The position numbers and the translations under genes were made by a program. DNA of 64,000 nucleotides. It comes from Microcystis aeruginosa W13-11. GTDB taxonomy: Bacteria > Cyanobacteriota > Cyanobacteriia > Cyanobacteriales > Microcystaceae. The notes beneath the pieces were generated by a model. That model worked only from the letters and a program-made list of their open reading frames with translations. It made no database searches and was not told where the DNA came from. The stretch's first letter is position 1, and every line of letters starts with the position of its first letter. The DNA lies in assembly GCA_009995705.1 (NCBI GenBank), contig JAADBR010000016.1, forward strand, positions 1-64,000, written 5' to 3'. Of this stretch, positions 8,757 to 16,760 are shown piece after piece.

Positions 8757-9589
8757 CTAACTTTTACTAGCAGTGACAAAAAAAGTGGTTGCATCTTGCC
8801 ATACTCCCTGATCGGTGGCATTTTTCTCGATTTCTCGCCGATAATTGTTCACTAGAGTCGCAATTTCGGCAGCCGATAGGCGATCGAGAGGGTTATGCTG
8901 AGGATGAAAATACTGCCCATACCAGAAGTTTTTGGCGGTTTCTAGGGGCAAATATCGACCTAGCTGCTCGATATTGACCGACATATTGGTAAATCCCGTA
9001 TTTTCGAGCAATTGATGGCATTTTTCTGGGGTGGCGATGGGAGTATGCAGATTAGGCAACTCAAAACCACTATGTTCGCGACAAACACCACTGATCAAGG
9101 GTAGGAAGTGGGATTCTAAATTATGACAGGAAAAAGCGATCGAACCGCCTTTTTTTAACCATTGATACCATTTTGCCAGTACTCGCGGGATATCGGGGAA
9201 AAGTGCGTACACTGCTACGCAGTGCCTTCGGCAACGCCAGAGAACAGGTAATCAGATCGAAACTAGACTCGGCAAAGTCAATGGCAGCTATATCGGCGTT
9301 AATTAGGTCAATATTCTCGATATTTAATGCTTCTAGCTTTTCTTTGGCCCTGGCAATCATTGCTGGCGTGAAATAGATCCCGATGACACTTTTTACTTTT
9401 GGGGCAATTGCGATCTCGCGTAGCGATCGCAATAAATCCCGTTCCCGTTGCCACGTCTAGCATAGATTGTTTTTTTTGTAAATAGAGATAATTTACTAAT
9501 TTAAGAGCGCGAGCCTCTGTAAAATCGTTATCGTAATCGTGACGACGGGCATAAAAATCAATTACTTGACGCTGATAATCGTCGCTCAT
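8757..9589 (-). pseudogene. Class I SAM-dependent methyltransferase gene broken by two short insertions
   Basis: Three minus-strand frames together encode one methyltransferase. The first begins MSDDYQRQVIDFYARR and contains LDVATGTGFIAIA (SAM motif I). The second contains FTPAMIARAKEKLEALN and FDLITCSLAL. The third begins FPDIPRVLAKWYQWLKKGG. Between frames 1 and 2 an extra 13 bases (about 9416-9428) sit between duplicated GCGATC copies. Removing them restores IAIAIAPKVKSV. Between frames 2 and 3 a 22-base insert (about 9212-9233), containing a 23-nt dispersed repeat, interrupts SLA/VYALFPDI. Both inserts are 1 modulo 3 and shift the frame. The gene is presumably dead. It lies 5 bases from cobU and may once have been part of that transcription unit. 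Confidence 0.85.
9211..9233 (-). repeat. 23-nt dispersed repeat inserted in the methyltransferase
   Basis: On the minus strand this begins TGCCGAAGGCACTG and is identical over 23 nt to 24371-24393 on the plus strand. It contains two small inverted repeats (TGCCGAAGGCA and CTGCGTAGCAG). It resembles the small dispersed repeats described in Nostoc genomes. Confidence 0.8.
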
Positions 9590-9594
9590 CTTCT

Positions 9595-10146
9595 CTATTG
9601 CCCAATTATCGACAAAGACTGACCCAATTGACTTAAATTAAGAGCATGGCCGCCGGTAACTAGATAAACCGCGTCTGCTATTGTGCCAATTCTACGACAG
9701 AGATCGCCTAAACGATCGCGAAACAGACGACCGAGGGGATAGGCGGGAACCACACCCCAACCAGTTTCTTCCGCTACCAGAATAACATCAACCGCCGCAT
9801 TTTTGAGGGAATACAAGAATCGATCGCTGATTTCTAACCATTCAGCTGCCGACATTTCCAAACAATTGGCTACCCAAGTACCGAGGGAATCGATCAATAA
9901 ACAGTGAGAAAATGGGCTATTATCAATAGTTTCGCTTAATTGTCGGGGAATTTCTTGGGTTTGCCATTGGGGGGAACGTCGCTGCCGGTGTCTCTCAATG
10001 CGATCGCACCATTCTTGATCTTTTTCATCCACCGAGGAAGTGGCGATATAAATAACGGGTTTTTGGCTGATTTTGGCTAAATATTCGGCCCATTCACTTT
10101 TGCCAGAACGGGCAGCCCCTGTAACTAGGATAATTTTTTCATCCAC
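9595..10146 (-). CDS. cobU: Adenosylcobinamide kinase / adenosylcobinamide-phosphate guanylyltransferase
   Basis: The 183-residue protein begins MDEKIILVTGAARSGKSEWA (P-loop GAARSGKS). Further CobU signatures are VIYIATSSVDEKDQEW, RIERHRQRR and LLIDSLGTWVANCL. It phosphorylates cobinamide and then attaches GMP, the nucleotide-loop assembly steps of cobalamin (pseudocobalamin in cyanobacteria) synthesis. Length and motif order match the family. No other cob gene is in the window. Confidence 0.92.
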   Translation of the reverse strand: MDEKIILVTGAARSGKSEWAEYLAKISQKPVIYIATSSVDEKDQEWCDRIERHRQRRSPQWQTQEIPRQLSETIDNSPFSHCLLIDSLGTWVANCLEMSAAEWLEISDRFLYSLKNAAVDVILVAEETGWGVVPAYPLGRLFRDRLGDLCRRIGTIADAVYLVTGGHALNLSQLGQSLSIIGQ

Positions 10147-10194
10147 GATCGAGATTTTGGCAAATAACTAAAGTATATACGGGAGAAAACTGTC

Positions 10195-10572
10195 CTATTC
10201 TGCATCATCAAAACGGTGAATATCATCATCTCCTAAATATTCGCCATTTTGCACCTCAATCATCACCAGAGGAATAGAACCGGGGTTTTCCACCCGATGA
10301 CGGGTATTCATGGGAACGTATGTAGATTCTTTTTGTTTGAGGAGAGTTTCTTTTTCATCACAGACTACCCGCGCTGTACCGGAGACGACAATCCAGTGTT
10401 CACTGCGATGGTAGTGCATTTGGGTACTCATGTGATGGCCGGGTTTAATGACAATGCGATTGATGCGATACCGCGGACCTTCCTCCAATACCGTCACTGT
10501 TCCCCAGGGGGGAGTCCGCGTCATTTCTATGTCTTGGGGAGAAGGGGAGGGATCATTAATTAAGTTATCCAT
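10195..10572 (-). CDS. Cupin protein, mannose-6-phosphate isomerase type II C-terminal-like
   Basis: The 125-residue single-domain cupin has the pattern PPWGTVTVLEEGPRYRINRI, then the metal motif HHMSTQMHYHRSEHWIVVSG (His, His, Glu/His), then VRENPGSIPLVMIEVQ-like strand 2 (RHRVENPGSIPL). This matches the stand-alone form of the cupin that ends bifunctional mannose-1-phosphate guanylyltransferase/mannose-6-phosphate isomerases. It may act in GDP-mannose or extracellular polysaccharide metabolism. TGATAAC-type repeats (10618-10635) lie upstream. Confidence 0.85.
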   Translation of the reverse strand: MDNLINDPSPSPQDIEMTRTPPWGTVTVLEEGPRYRINRIVIKPGHHMSTQMHYHRSEHWIVVSGTARVVCDEKETLLKQKESTYVPMNTRHRVENPGSIPLVMIEVQNGEYLGDDDIHRFDDAE

Positions 10573-10708
10573 GGTGGTGGTCTCTAAACTTGATTAACAT
10601 TCTAGTGGACAATAATCAATAATCAGTTATCAGTGAAAAGACAGCAGTACACTGCCATTTGATGATGATCACTTAATACACACTGCTCACTCAAAACTCA
10701 AAACTGAT

Positions 10709-11992
10709 TCAGGAGGGCAATTGTTTAAAATCAAAATTTTTGTCTTCACCCTTGACAGATGGCTCGGTTTGTGCTATGCGATTAGCCATTTGTACCAGAT
10801 CCACTCCGGTAGCTTGACGCAATTGTTCAGCAAAGGCAGTCATTTTCGGGACAAGATTACCATCACCCCCGTCCACTACCGTCACCGTTTGCACCTGCAC
10901 TTCTGGCACACTGGCAGCCATTAATTTCAGCAATAACTCCAATTTTTGGTATAAAAAGATGTTTTTAGCGTTATTTCCCGCTCCTTGCCAAGAGGCTGCC
11001 AGTTTTTTGGTTCCTTCCGCTTGCGCTTTCCCCTGTTCGATAATTTTGGCTGCTTCCCCCCGGGCTTTTGCGATCGCTTGTTGACATTCCGCTGCAGCGG
11101 GGGCGATCACATCCGCTTGTAATTGCTGTTTCACCTGCTTAATTCGGGCAGTTTGTACCGCCACTTCGGCCTGTACTTTAGCTAAATCGGACATAACCAC
11201 CGATTCTACCTCAGCAATCATGGCGCCGCGCTTAGTTTGAGTGTCGCGCACCCGTTTTTCTGCGTCAGCTTTGGCTATTTCTAAATCTTTTTGGATACGA
11301 CGCAAAGCGGTTAGGCGTAGATTCTCGGAATCCTTGATAATCGATGTTTTTCGGGCTTTTGCTTCGGCTATCCGGGCATCTCTCTGTAATTCGGCTTTCT
11401 GCTTCCGTCCGATCGAATCGAGATAACGCACCTCATCGGAAATATTCTGGATCTGCAAACTATCCAAAACCAAACCCAATTTTTCCAGATCCTGTTCCGC
11501 TTCTTCTAGGAGACTTTTAGCAAAAGCAATCTGATCGGAGTTCGCTTGTTCTGGGGTTAAATTCGCCAAGACACCGCGCAAATTGCCCTCTAGGGTTTCT
11601 TTAGCCAATTGTTCAATTTCCTTGCGTTTCTTGCCCAATAAACGCTCGATCGCATTATGAATAATCGGTTCTTCCCCAGCAATTTTAATATTCGCCACCC
11701 CGGTGACAATCAACGGCACACCGCCCTTAGAATAGGCATTAACCACCCTGAGATCGATGATCATGTTGGTCAAGTCCATTTGATACACTTGTTCTAGCAT
11801 CGGTAAACGAATACTGCTGCCCCCTTTTACCAAACGATAACCGATGGTTTTGCCCGTGGCTGTGGGACGACGACTGCCGGCAAAAATTAAAACTTCACTC
11901 GGTTGACAGATGTGGTAGTAGTTACGGATGACTAATAAACCCGCACCTGTCCCTAAACCGAAAACTCCCAGTAAAACAGCGATAATTTCCAT
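10709..11992 (-). CDS. Flotillin-like SPFH/Band-7 membrane protein
   Basis: The ATG at 11990-11992 is chosen because it gives MEIIAVLLGVFGLGTGAGLL, an N-terminal membrane hairpin. The frame is open 20 codons further only to a TTG. Of the 427 residues, about 30-220 form the SPFH domain (SRRPTATGKTIGYRLVKGG, then NAYSKGGVPLIVTGVANIKI). A long Ala/Glu/Lys-rich coiled coil (about 200-350) follows, and the C-terminal region contains VPEVQVQTVTVVDGG. Flotillins scaffold membrane microdomains. The gene stands alone between repeat-rich spacers. Confidence 0.9.
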   Translation of the reverse strand: MEIIAVLLGVFGLGTGAGLLVIRNYYHICQPSEVLIFAGSRRPTATGKTIGYRLVKGGSSIRLPMLEQVYQMDLTNMIIDLRVVNAYSKGGVPLIVTGVANIKIAGEEPIIHNAIERLLGKKRKEIEQLAKETLEGNLRGVLANLTPEQANSDQIAFAKSLLEEAEQDLEKLGLVLDSLQIQNISDEVRYLDSIGRKQKAELQRDARIAEAKARKTSIIKDSENLRLTALRRIQKDLEIAKADAEKRVRDTQTKRGAMIAEVESVVMSDLAKVQAEVAVQTARIKQVKQQLQADVIAPAAAECQQAIAKARGEAAKIIEQGKAQAEGTKKLAASWQGAGNNAKNIFLYQKLELLLKLMAASVPEVQVQTVTVVDGGDGNLVPKMTAFAEQLRQATGVDLVQMANRIAQTEPSVKGEDKNFDFKQLPS

Positions 11993-12052
11993 AGATTTTA
12001 TTACGGTCGATGCTCGGATCAAATTAACTAAATTGTATCCGTCAATTTCCAA

Positions 12053-12576
12053 CTTTGACAGACCAGTAATCTAGTAGGGTGTAGGTAGGGTTTGCGGCAA
12101 AAAGTTTTTCTTGGGGGTAGGGTGTGGGGTGTGGGGTGTGGGGTTTTACCGATTTTCAGGTGGTCAATTACCTAATTTTCAGGGAAAAAGTCCAGGAATT
12201 TTCCCCCCAATCACTCCAATGGTCGGCACTTTTTGAGGGAAAAAAAGTCTAAAAACCTTATCCAACAAGGTTGTTAGATTTATTCAGCAAACCCTAGGTA
12301 CATCGAAAATTAAAATAAGTTAATGATAGAGTAAAATCCTCTAGTTTTATCTTGACTTCAATACATAACTTTATTAGTAATAATCTCAAAAAATCTCTCG
12401 GCATTTGTTGACCGTCGCTTCTTCTGCTGTGGGTGTCCCCGAACCCACGGGTGTTTTTATTTATATCCCACTGAGCGGTTTAATACTAGGGGGTGCTGTC
12501 CGCAAAGCGAGAAAATAATGTCCCAGAGAGAGGAGGCGCGGGTTTCCTCTCTCTTTTTTGGGGGGTTTTCGAGCCT
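12053..12576. other. Gene-free spacer with IS-end-like and G-rich repeats
   Basis: There is no convincing ORF. 12115-12142 holds three GTGTGGG units. 12270-12298, read on the minus strand, gives TAGGGTTTGCTGAATAAATC, which matches the start of the repeat at 21161 (TAGGGCTTGCTGAATAAAT). It looks like the terminal part of an insertion element or its miniature derivative. Near 12430-12458, GGGTGTCCCCGAACCCACGG followed by T-rich sequence could form a weak terminator. Confidence 0.5.
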
Positions 12577-13371
12577 TCAGGTTTCAGGATCTATCCCTAA
12601 TTCCCGCAATCGTGCCGCTAGTTGTTCTGCTCGTTGTTTAGCCGCAGAAGCCTCTTGTTTAGCCGCAGAAGCCTCTTGTTTAGCCGCAATTAACTCCTCA
12701 TCGGCAAGGGGAATCAACTCTCCCTCCAGCGTCAACCAGCGTAACCATAGCCGCTCAATCCCCCGATAGGAACCTTGCCACAAACCCAAGCTCAATTCCA
12801 GTGGAGGAATCGGTAAGCGTCCCTCCCCTAAAGCTACGGGTTGGTAATAACCACCTACCAGTTCAAACGCTTGAAGTTGGTTAGTATAGCGACTGAAAAC
12901 CACATAGTAGGGAATCCGCAGAATCTGTTCATAAACTGTCCACTTAGTTGGCGGTTCCCCAGGTTGGCGTAGTTCTTGTCCTAAATCTTGATTTTCCGTA
13001 CCTGGAGACAATAATTCCACCACAATCGTCGGAGAAACCCCTTCCTGCCAAATCACATAGCTTAAGCGCAGGTCATGGCCATCGTAGAGGCGAGGAACAC
13101 CAACCACCCCAAACCAATCGGGACGCTTGTACCATTGAGGGTGTCTGACATTGTAGTAAAGGTTGAGGTCAGCGGCGCTAAAAACTAGGTCTGGTTCCCA
13201 GTTGGGAGGCTGGAAAGTCAGCAGTAATAACTGAGGTTGTAATAGGTGAAATTCGTCAGGCAAACCGGGTTCCAGTGGATTGTCACTAGGTAAATCGTAC
13301 ATCGTCGGCAAGGATTGCCTGGGGGAAAGGGGAGGGTCAGATTGGGGAATGGTGAAGCTAGGTGTAGTCAT
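12577..13371 (-). CDS. Uma2-family (DUF820) endonuclease-like protein
   Basis: The 264-residue protein has the Uma2 core: DLNLYYNVRHPQWYKRPDWF, then VVGVPRLYDGHDLRLSYVIW, with EGVSPTIVVELLSPGTE giving the conserved D...E..P / VVELLSP motif. The C-terminal region, with two tandem AAKQEAS units and then RAEQLAARLRELGI, forms a short coiled coil. The fold belongs to the PD-(D/E)XK nuclease group. The biological role is unknown, though the family is strongly amplified in Microcystis-type genomes. The Pro-rich start around MTTPSFTIPQ is typical. It is divergent from the nitroreductase gene. Confidence 0.9.
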   Translation of the reverse strand: MTTPSFTIPQSDPPLSPRQSLPTMYDLPSDNPLEPGLPDEFHLLQPQLLLLTFQPPNWEPDLVFSAADLNLYYNVRHPQWYKRPDWFGVVGVPRLYDGHDLRLSYVIWQEGVSPTIVVELLSPGTENQDLGQELRQPGEPPTKWTVYEQILRIPYYVVFSRYTNQLQAFELVGGYYQPVALGEGRLPIPPLELSLGLWQGSYRGIERLWLRWLTLEGELIPLADEELIAAKQEASAAKQEASAAKQRAEQLAARLRELGIDPET

Positions 13372-13473
13372 AATTTTATTTTAGAAAACGGGTTTCTGAA
13401 ATAAATCCGTTTTCTAAATAGAGGTGGGAGTATGTCAAACTAAAAAGTAAAGCTTAGACAGCCTATCTTTATC

Positions 13474-14988
13474 ATGCCAGATCAGCCAATCTCGATCGCC
13501 CAATACTACCACGAGCGAACCAAATACGACCCCCAGACGATCGCCTCAAAAAGTAAAGGTCTTGATTGGAGTCAACAACCTCATCCCTTCAAAGAATACA
13601 AAATCGGTCAGACTTTCGATCTCAAACCCTACCTCTCCGGTCAAACAGTTCCCCAAAAAGGAGACTTTTGGCGACGTATATCGCGAATTTTGGGCTGTAG
13701 CTATGGTTTAACTGCCAAAATTGCTACTATGGGTAGTCCCTTGTACCTGCGTTCCGCACCCTCTGCTGGTGGATTATACCCCGCCGAGGTCTATCTGATC
13801 TCCCGTGGCACGGAATTTTTACCCGCCGGTCTCTACAGTTATCAAGGTCAAAGTCACTCGCTGCTTTTATTCTGGGAAAGTGATGTTTGGACGAACCTAC
13901 AATCTGCTTGTTTCTGGAATCCTGTTTTAGAAAATACCGATATCGCTTTAGTTACCAGTGCCATTTTTTATCGATCCGCTTGGCGCTACGAGGATCGAGC
14001 TTATCGGCGTATTTTCCTCGATACAGGGCATTTATTGGGCAATATTGACCTATCAGCCTCGATTAATGACTATCGCGCTCATTTAATCGGTGGTTTTAAC
14101 GATAGTCAGATGAATGAATTGCTTTATCTAGATTCCGAGAAAGAAAGTGTCATGACGGTGATTCCTTTGGCAGATCTGCTCAATATCCGGCAAAATCTCC
14201 CCCTTAGTATCACGGCACTCCCTTCGGCAACCACGACTCTTTATCCCAAAATTGCCGAGGGAGAATTATTAAACTCTCTACACCGAGCGACTATCATGGC
14301 CACAGATGAGAAGATAGAAGCAAATATTACCCCCTCTAATTGGGAAGATAAATATAATTTTCCTTTTTGTCTAAAAGTTTCCGTGACATCCCGTCCCGTC
14401 AATTGGGGGGAAGATTTAATCGATCTGGAAAGTACGATGCTTAAACGCAGATCTACCCGCGCTTATAGTGGTGCTAGTCTCAGTTTAGACGAATTGCGAG
14501 CGCTACTGGATTTTACCTATCAACCCCAAGATTATGCTGACCAAAATCTCGATCCCAATCCCGATTATTTTGATCTAGATTTATTGGAAACTTTTATCGC
14601 TGTTTCGGCAGTAACCGGATTAGAGGAAGGCTGTTATTATTATGCTCCTAAAGCCCAAGAATTGCGGCAAATTCGCTTTAAAAATTTCCGGCAAGAGTTA
14701 CATTATCTCTGTTTAGGTCAGGATTTGGGACGGGATGCGGCTGCTGTGGTTTTTCATACGGCGGATCTGGCAAAAGCAGTGGCTAAATACGGCGATCGAG
14801 TTTATCGTTATCTTCATGCAGATGCGGGTCATTTGGGACAGAGATTAAATTTAGCCGCTATTCATCTGGGGTTAGGGGTTAGTGGTATCGGTGGTTTTTT
14901 TGATGATCAAGTTAATGAAGTGTTAGGAATTCCCTCCGATGAAGCAGTTATCTATATCACCACTTTAGGCCGACCGAAGGTTTTTTAA
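13474..14988 (+). CDS. SagB/ThcOx-type double nitroreductase-domain protein
   Basis: The 504 residues contain two related FMN nitroreductase-like halves. The first (about 60-260) has LRSAPSAGGLYPAEVYLISR and RRIFLDTGHLLGNI. The second (about 310-500) has LKRRSTRAYSGASLSLDEL and YRYLHADAGHLGQRLNLAA, ending VIYITTLGRP. This is the SagB-type dehydrogenase organisation, known from thiazole/oxazole-modified peptide clusters but also found as stand-alone cyanobacterial genes. No precursor peptide or cyclodehydratase is adjacent. It is convergent with the dioxygenase gene at 15083, so a shared pathway with that cassette is possible but unproven. Confidence 0.8.
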   Translation: MPDQPISIAQYYHERTKYDPQTIASKSKGLDWSQQPHPFKEYKIGQTFDLKPYLSGQTVPQKGDFWRRISRILGCSYGLTAKIATMGSPLYLRSAPSAGGLYPAEVYLISRGTEFLPAGLYSYQGQSHSLLLFWESDVWTNLQSACFWNPVLENTDIALVTSAIFYRSAWRYEDRAYRRIFLDTGHLLGNIDLSASINDYRAHLIGGFNDSQMNELLYLDSEKESVMTVIPLADLLNIRQNLPLSITALPSATTTLYPKIAEGELLNSLHRATIMATDEKIEANITPSNWEDKYNFPFCLKVSVTSRPVNWGEDLIDLESTMLKRRSTRAYSGASLSLDELRALLDFTYQPQDYADQNLDPNPDYFDLDLLETFIAVSAVTGLEEGCYYYAPKAQELRQIRFKNFRQELHYLCLGQDLGRDAAAVVFHTADLAKAVAKYGDRVYRYLHADAGHLGQRLNLAAIHLGLGVSGIGGFFDDQVNEVLGIPSDEAVIYITTLGRPKVF

Positions 14989-15082
14989 AGTGAGTTTGAA
15001 CCACTGAAGGGGTGACAAGGAGGTTGAGGTCATCGTAATCTGTACCTTGACCGGTCTACTTTCTCCCTGGTACGTATTTTAT

Positions 15083-16000
15083 TTAAAGGTTAATCCAACT
15101 ACGCACCATCTGTCGAGGTTTTCCTGAATTTTTAAAAGCGGTTCTACCGTGGCATAAAAAGCGATTATTAAGGTAAAATACATCACCTTTTTTCATTTTG
15201 AAGCGGACTGTATTTTCCGGTTCTGAAAAAAAGTTGTCGATTATGTCAAGTGTTTTTGTGATAGCTTCCGGTTGCGCTATTTTCAGTTTGGAGTAAGCGA
15301 CTTCAATCCAGTACCGCATATAACGAAAAACCAGACCCCGAGAATCGGCTGAGAATAAGGGGAAATTATTCTTTTGAATAGCTTCTTGAGAATTAATCTC
15401 TCCCGGGGTAATCACATCCCGCGCCAAAGGTTCGTAGAGACAGGGAACTAACTGTGTGTGGTGTTGCCAGAAATATTGATACAAATTGGCGGCGTTTACT
15501 ACCAGGGAATCTCCTCCCTCATCCGCGGCAGCAAGACACAGTAAGCCAACAATATCAGGGAAGTAGTTTTTGGCTGTACTATCGGTATGATAGCTAGTTT
15601 CTGCATTCGTCATCGAAACGGGTATAGCTTCTTTAGTGTAATCCATTCCTCGATCGATTACATCAAAAAAATAGCCATAGCGGTGGTTGAGCAGTCCAAA
15701 AGTGCGGGAAATGAAAGCATAAATTAATCCCATTTCTGTTTCTGTTAATGCTGAATCTAATCGGAAAATAATTATTCCTGGTTCCTGGAGCAATTTCTCA
15801 CGAAACGGTAGGAAAAAGTCAAGATTTTTATTAACTGTTTCCCGTCCTATTTCGTTGGGTTTTTCAAGCCATTTGTGATTGCTTATTTTTAGTAAATCTG
15901 AGACTAATGATTCCGGTAAATGAAAAAATAGTTGAGAAGGATCAGGCAATTTTTTCCAAGTCAGTAATGAAATATTAGGATCAGAAATTGGTATAATCAT
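15083..16000 (-). CDS. TauD/TfdA-like Fe(II)/2-oxoglutarate dioxygenase
   Basis: The 305-residue protein has the facial-triad pattern HTD at 138-140 (in AETSYHTDSTAKN) and the distal His at 284 (NNRFLCHGRTAF). The 2-oxoglutarate-binding Arg is probably 297 or 300 (PRQMVRSWI). It resembles the clavaminate-synthase / gamma-butyrobetaine hydroxylase group, which hydroxylates or desaturates small amino-acid-like substrates. Its ATG overlaps the stop of the methyltransferase gene by 4 bases (ATGA), so the two are translationally coupled. It is the last gene of a three-gene minus-strand cassette. The substrate is unknown. Confidence 0.85.
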   Translation of the reverse strand: MIIPISDPNISLLTWKKLPDPSQLFFHLPESLVSDLLKISNHKWLEKPNEIGRETVNKNLDFFLPFREKLLQEPGIIIFRLDSALTETEMGLIYAFISRTFGLLNHRYGYFFDVIDRGMDYTKEAIPVSMTNAETSYHTDSTAKNYFPDIVGLLCLAAADEGGDSLVVNAANLYQYFWQHHTQLVPCLYEPLARDVITPGEINSQEAIQKNNFPLFSADSRGLVFRYMRYWIEVAYSKLKIAQPEAITKTLDIIDNFFSEPENTVRFKMKKGDVFYLNNRFLCHGRTAFKNSGKPRQMVRSWINL

Positions 16001-16758
16001 TTTTGAATTTTGAAAGCAACGTGAAGGGGAAGGTCAATAAGCGGAGTAAAAAATTCTGGGTCTAGTTCTAAATGTTCCTGATTAATTTTTAGTTCATAAA
16101 CTTCTGGCATTTTTGTGAAGGCTGCTAAACGAAGAGATGTGAAGTAATCTTCCATAGTTTTATGAACACATTGCACGGCGACGGCTTTTCTATCTCTGCG
16201 CCAAATCTCACCGGGGAATAATTGATCACGCCCAGAAAAATAACCGTCTTTCGGTTTAAAATAAAACGGAAACTTATCTTTTTTCAGAAAAGGTAAAGAG
16301 GGATGGGGGACGGCAAACGGGAAATATCCACCGAATTTCAAAAGTTGGTAGGCTTTTTGCATCGTGCTAATAGTTTCTGAAACATTTAAGTAGTTGAACA
16401 GAAACATAGCCAGAACTAAATCGTATTGTTCGGTCTCAGTGACCGCAAAATCACGAATATCACCAGTTTCATAAGAAGCATTAGTAATCTGATACTCATT
16501 TTTTTGAATTAAGGACTGCTTGATCATTTGCGATGAAATATCAATCCCATGAACAGATTGAGCGCCTCGGTTAATTAACTCTCTTCCTACATAACCTTCT
16601 CCACAGCCTAGATCTAATATATTCTTGTTGACAATCGGTTCACATAAATCAATGACAAACGGACGCGCGGAGTAATCAGAAAGCAAAATTGGTTCTACTC
16701 GCTGCCAGTCTGCTGCGCTTTCGTCGTAAAGTTTTTTGGTTTCTTGTGTTGCTTTCAT
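15997..16758 (-). CDS. Class I SAM-dependent methyltransferase of the diiron-cupin cassette
   Basis: The ATG at 16756-16758 is chosen, giving 253 residues from MKATQETKKLYDESAADWQR. An upstream GTG would overlap the preceding gene by 25 bases and has no benefit. SAM motif I is NILDLGCGEGYVGRELI, followed by VHGIDISSQMI, and the motif-IV region is YDLVLAMFLFNYL. The N-terminal YDESAADW pattern is that of ubiE/arsM-like small-molecule methyltransferases. It begins 2 bases after the diiron-cupin stop and overlaps the dioxygenase by 4 bases, so all three are probably translated together. Confidence 0.87.
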   Translation of the reverse strand: MKATQETKKLYDESAADWQRVEPILLSDYSARPFVIDLCEPIVNKNILDLGCGEGYVGRELINRGAQSVHGIDISSQMIKQSLIQKNEYQITNASYETGDIRDFAVTETEQYDLVLAMFLFNYLNVSETISTMQKAYQLLKFGGYFPFAVPHPSLPFLKKDKFPFYFKPKDGYFSGRDQLFPGEIWRRDRKAVAVQCVHKTMEDYFTSLRLAAFTKMPEVYELKINQEHLELDPEFFTPLIDLPLHVAFKIQK

Positions 16759-16760
16759 AC

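Noticed and set aside
12518-12769. Plus-strand frame overlapping the Uma2 gene
   Set aside because: It is antisense to the Uma2 coiled-coil repeat; the ASCLAAE repeats are an echo of that coding sequence.
13474-14988. Ribosomal peptide (thiazole/oxazole) cluster around the SagB-like gene
   Set aside because: No cyclodehydratase, precursor peptide or protease is nearby. The double-domain nitroreductase is also found alone.
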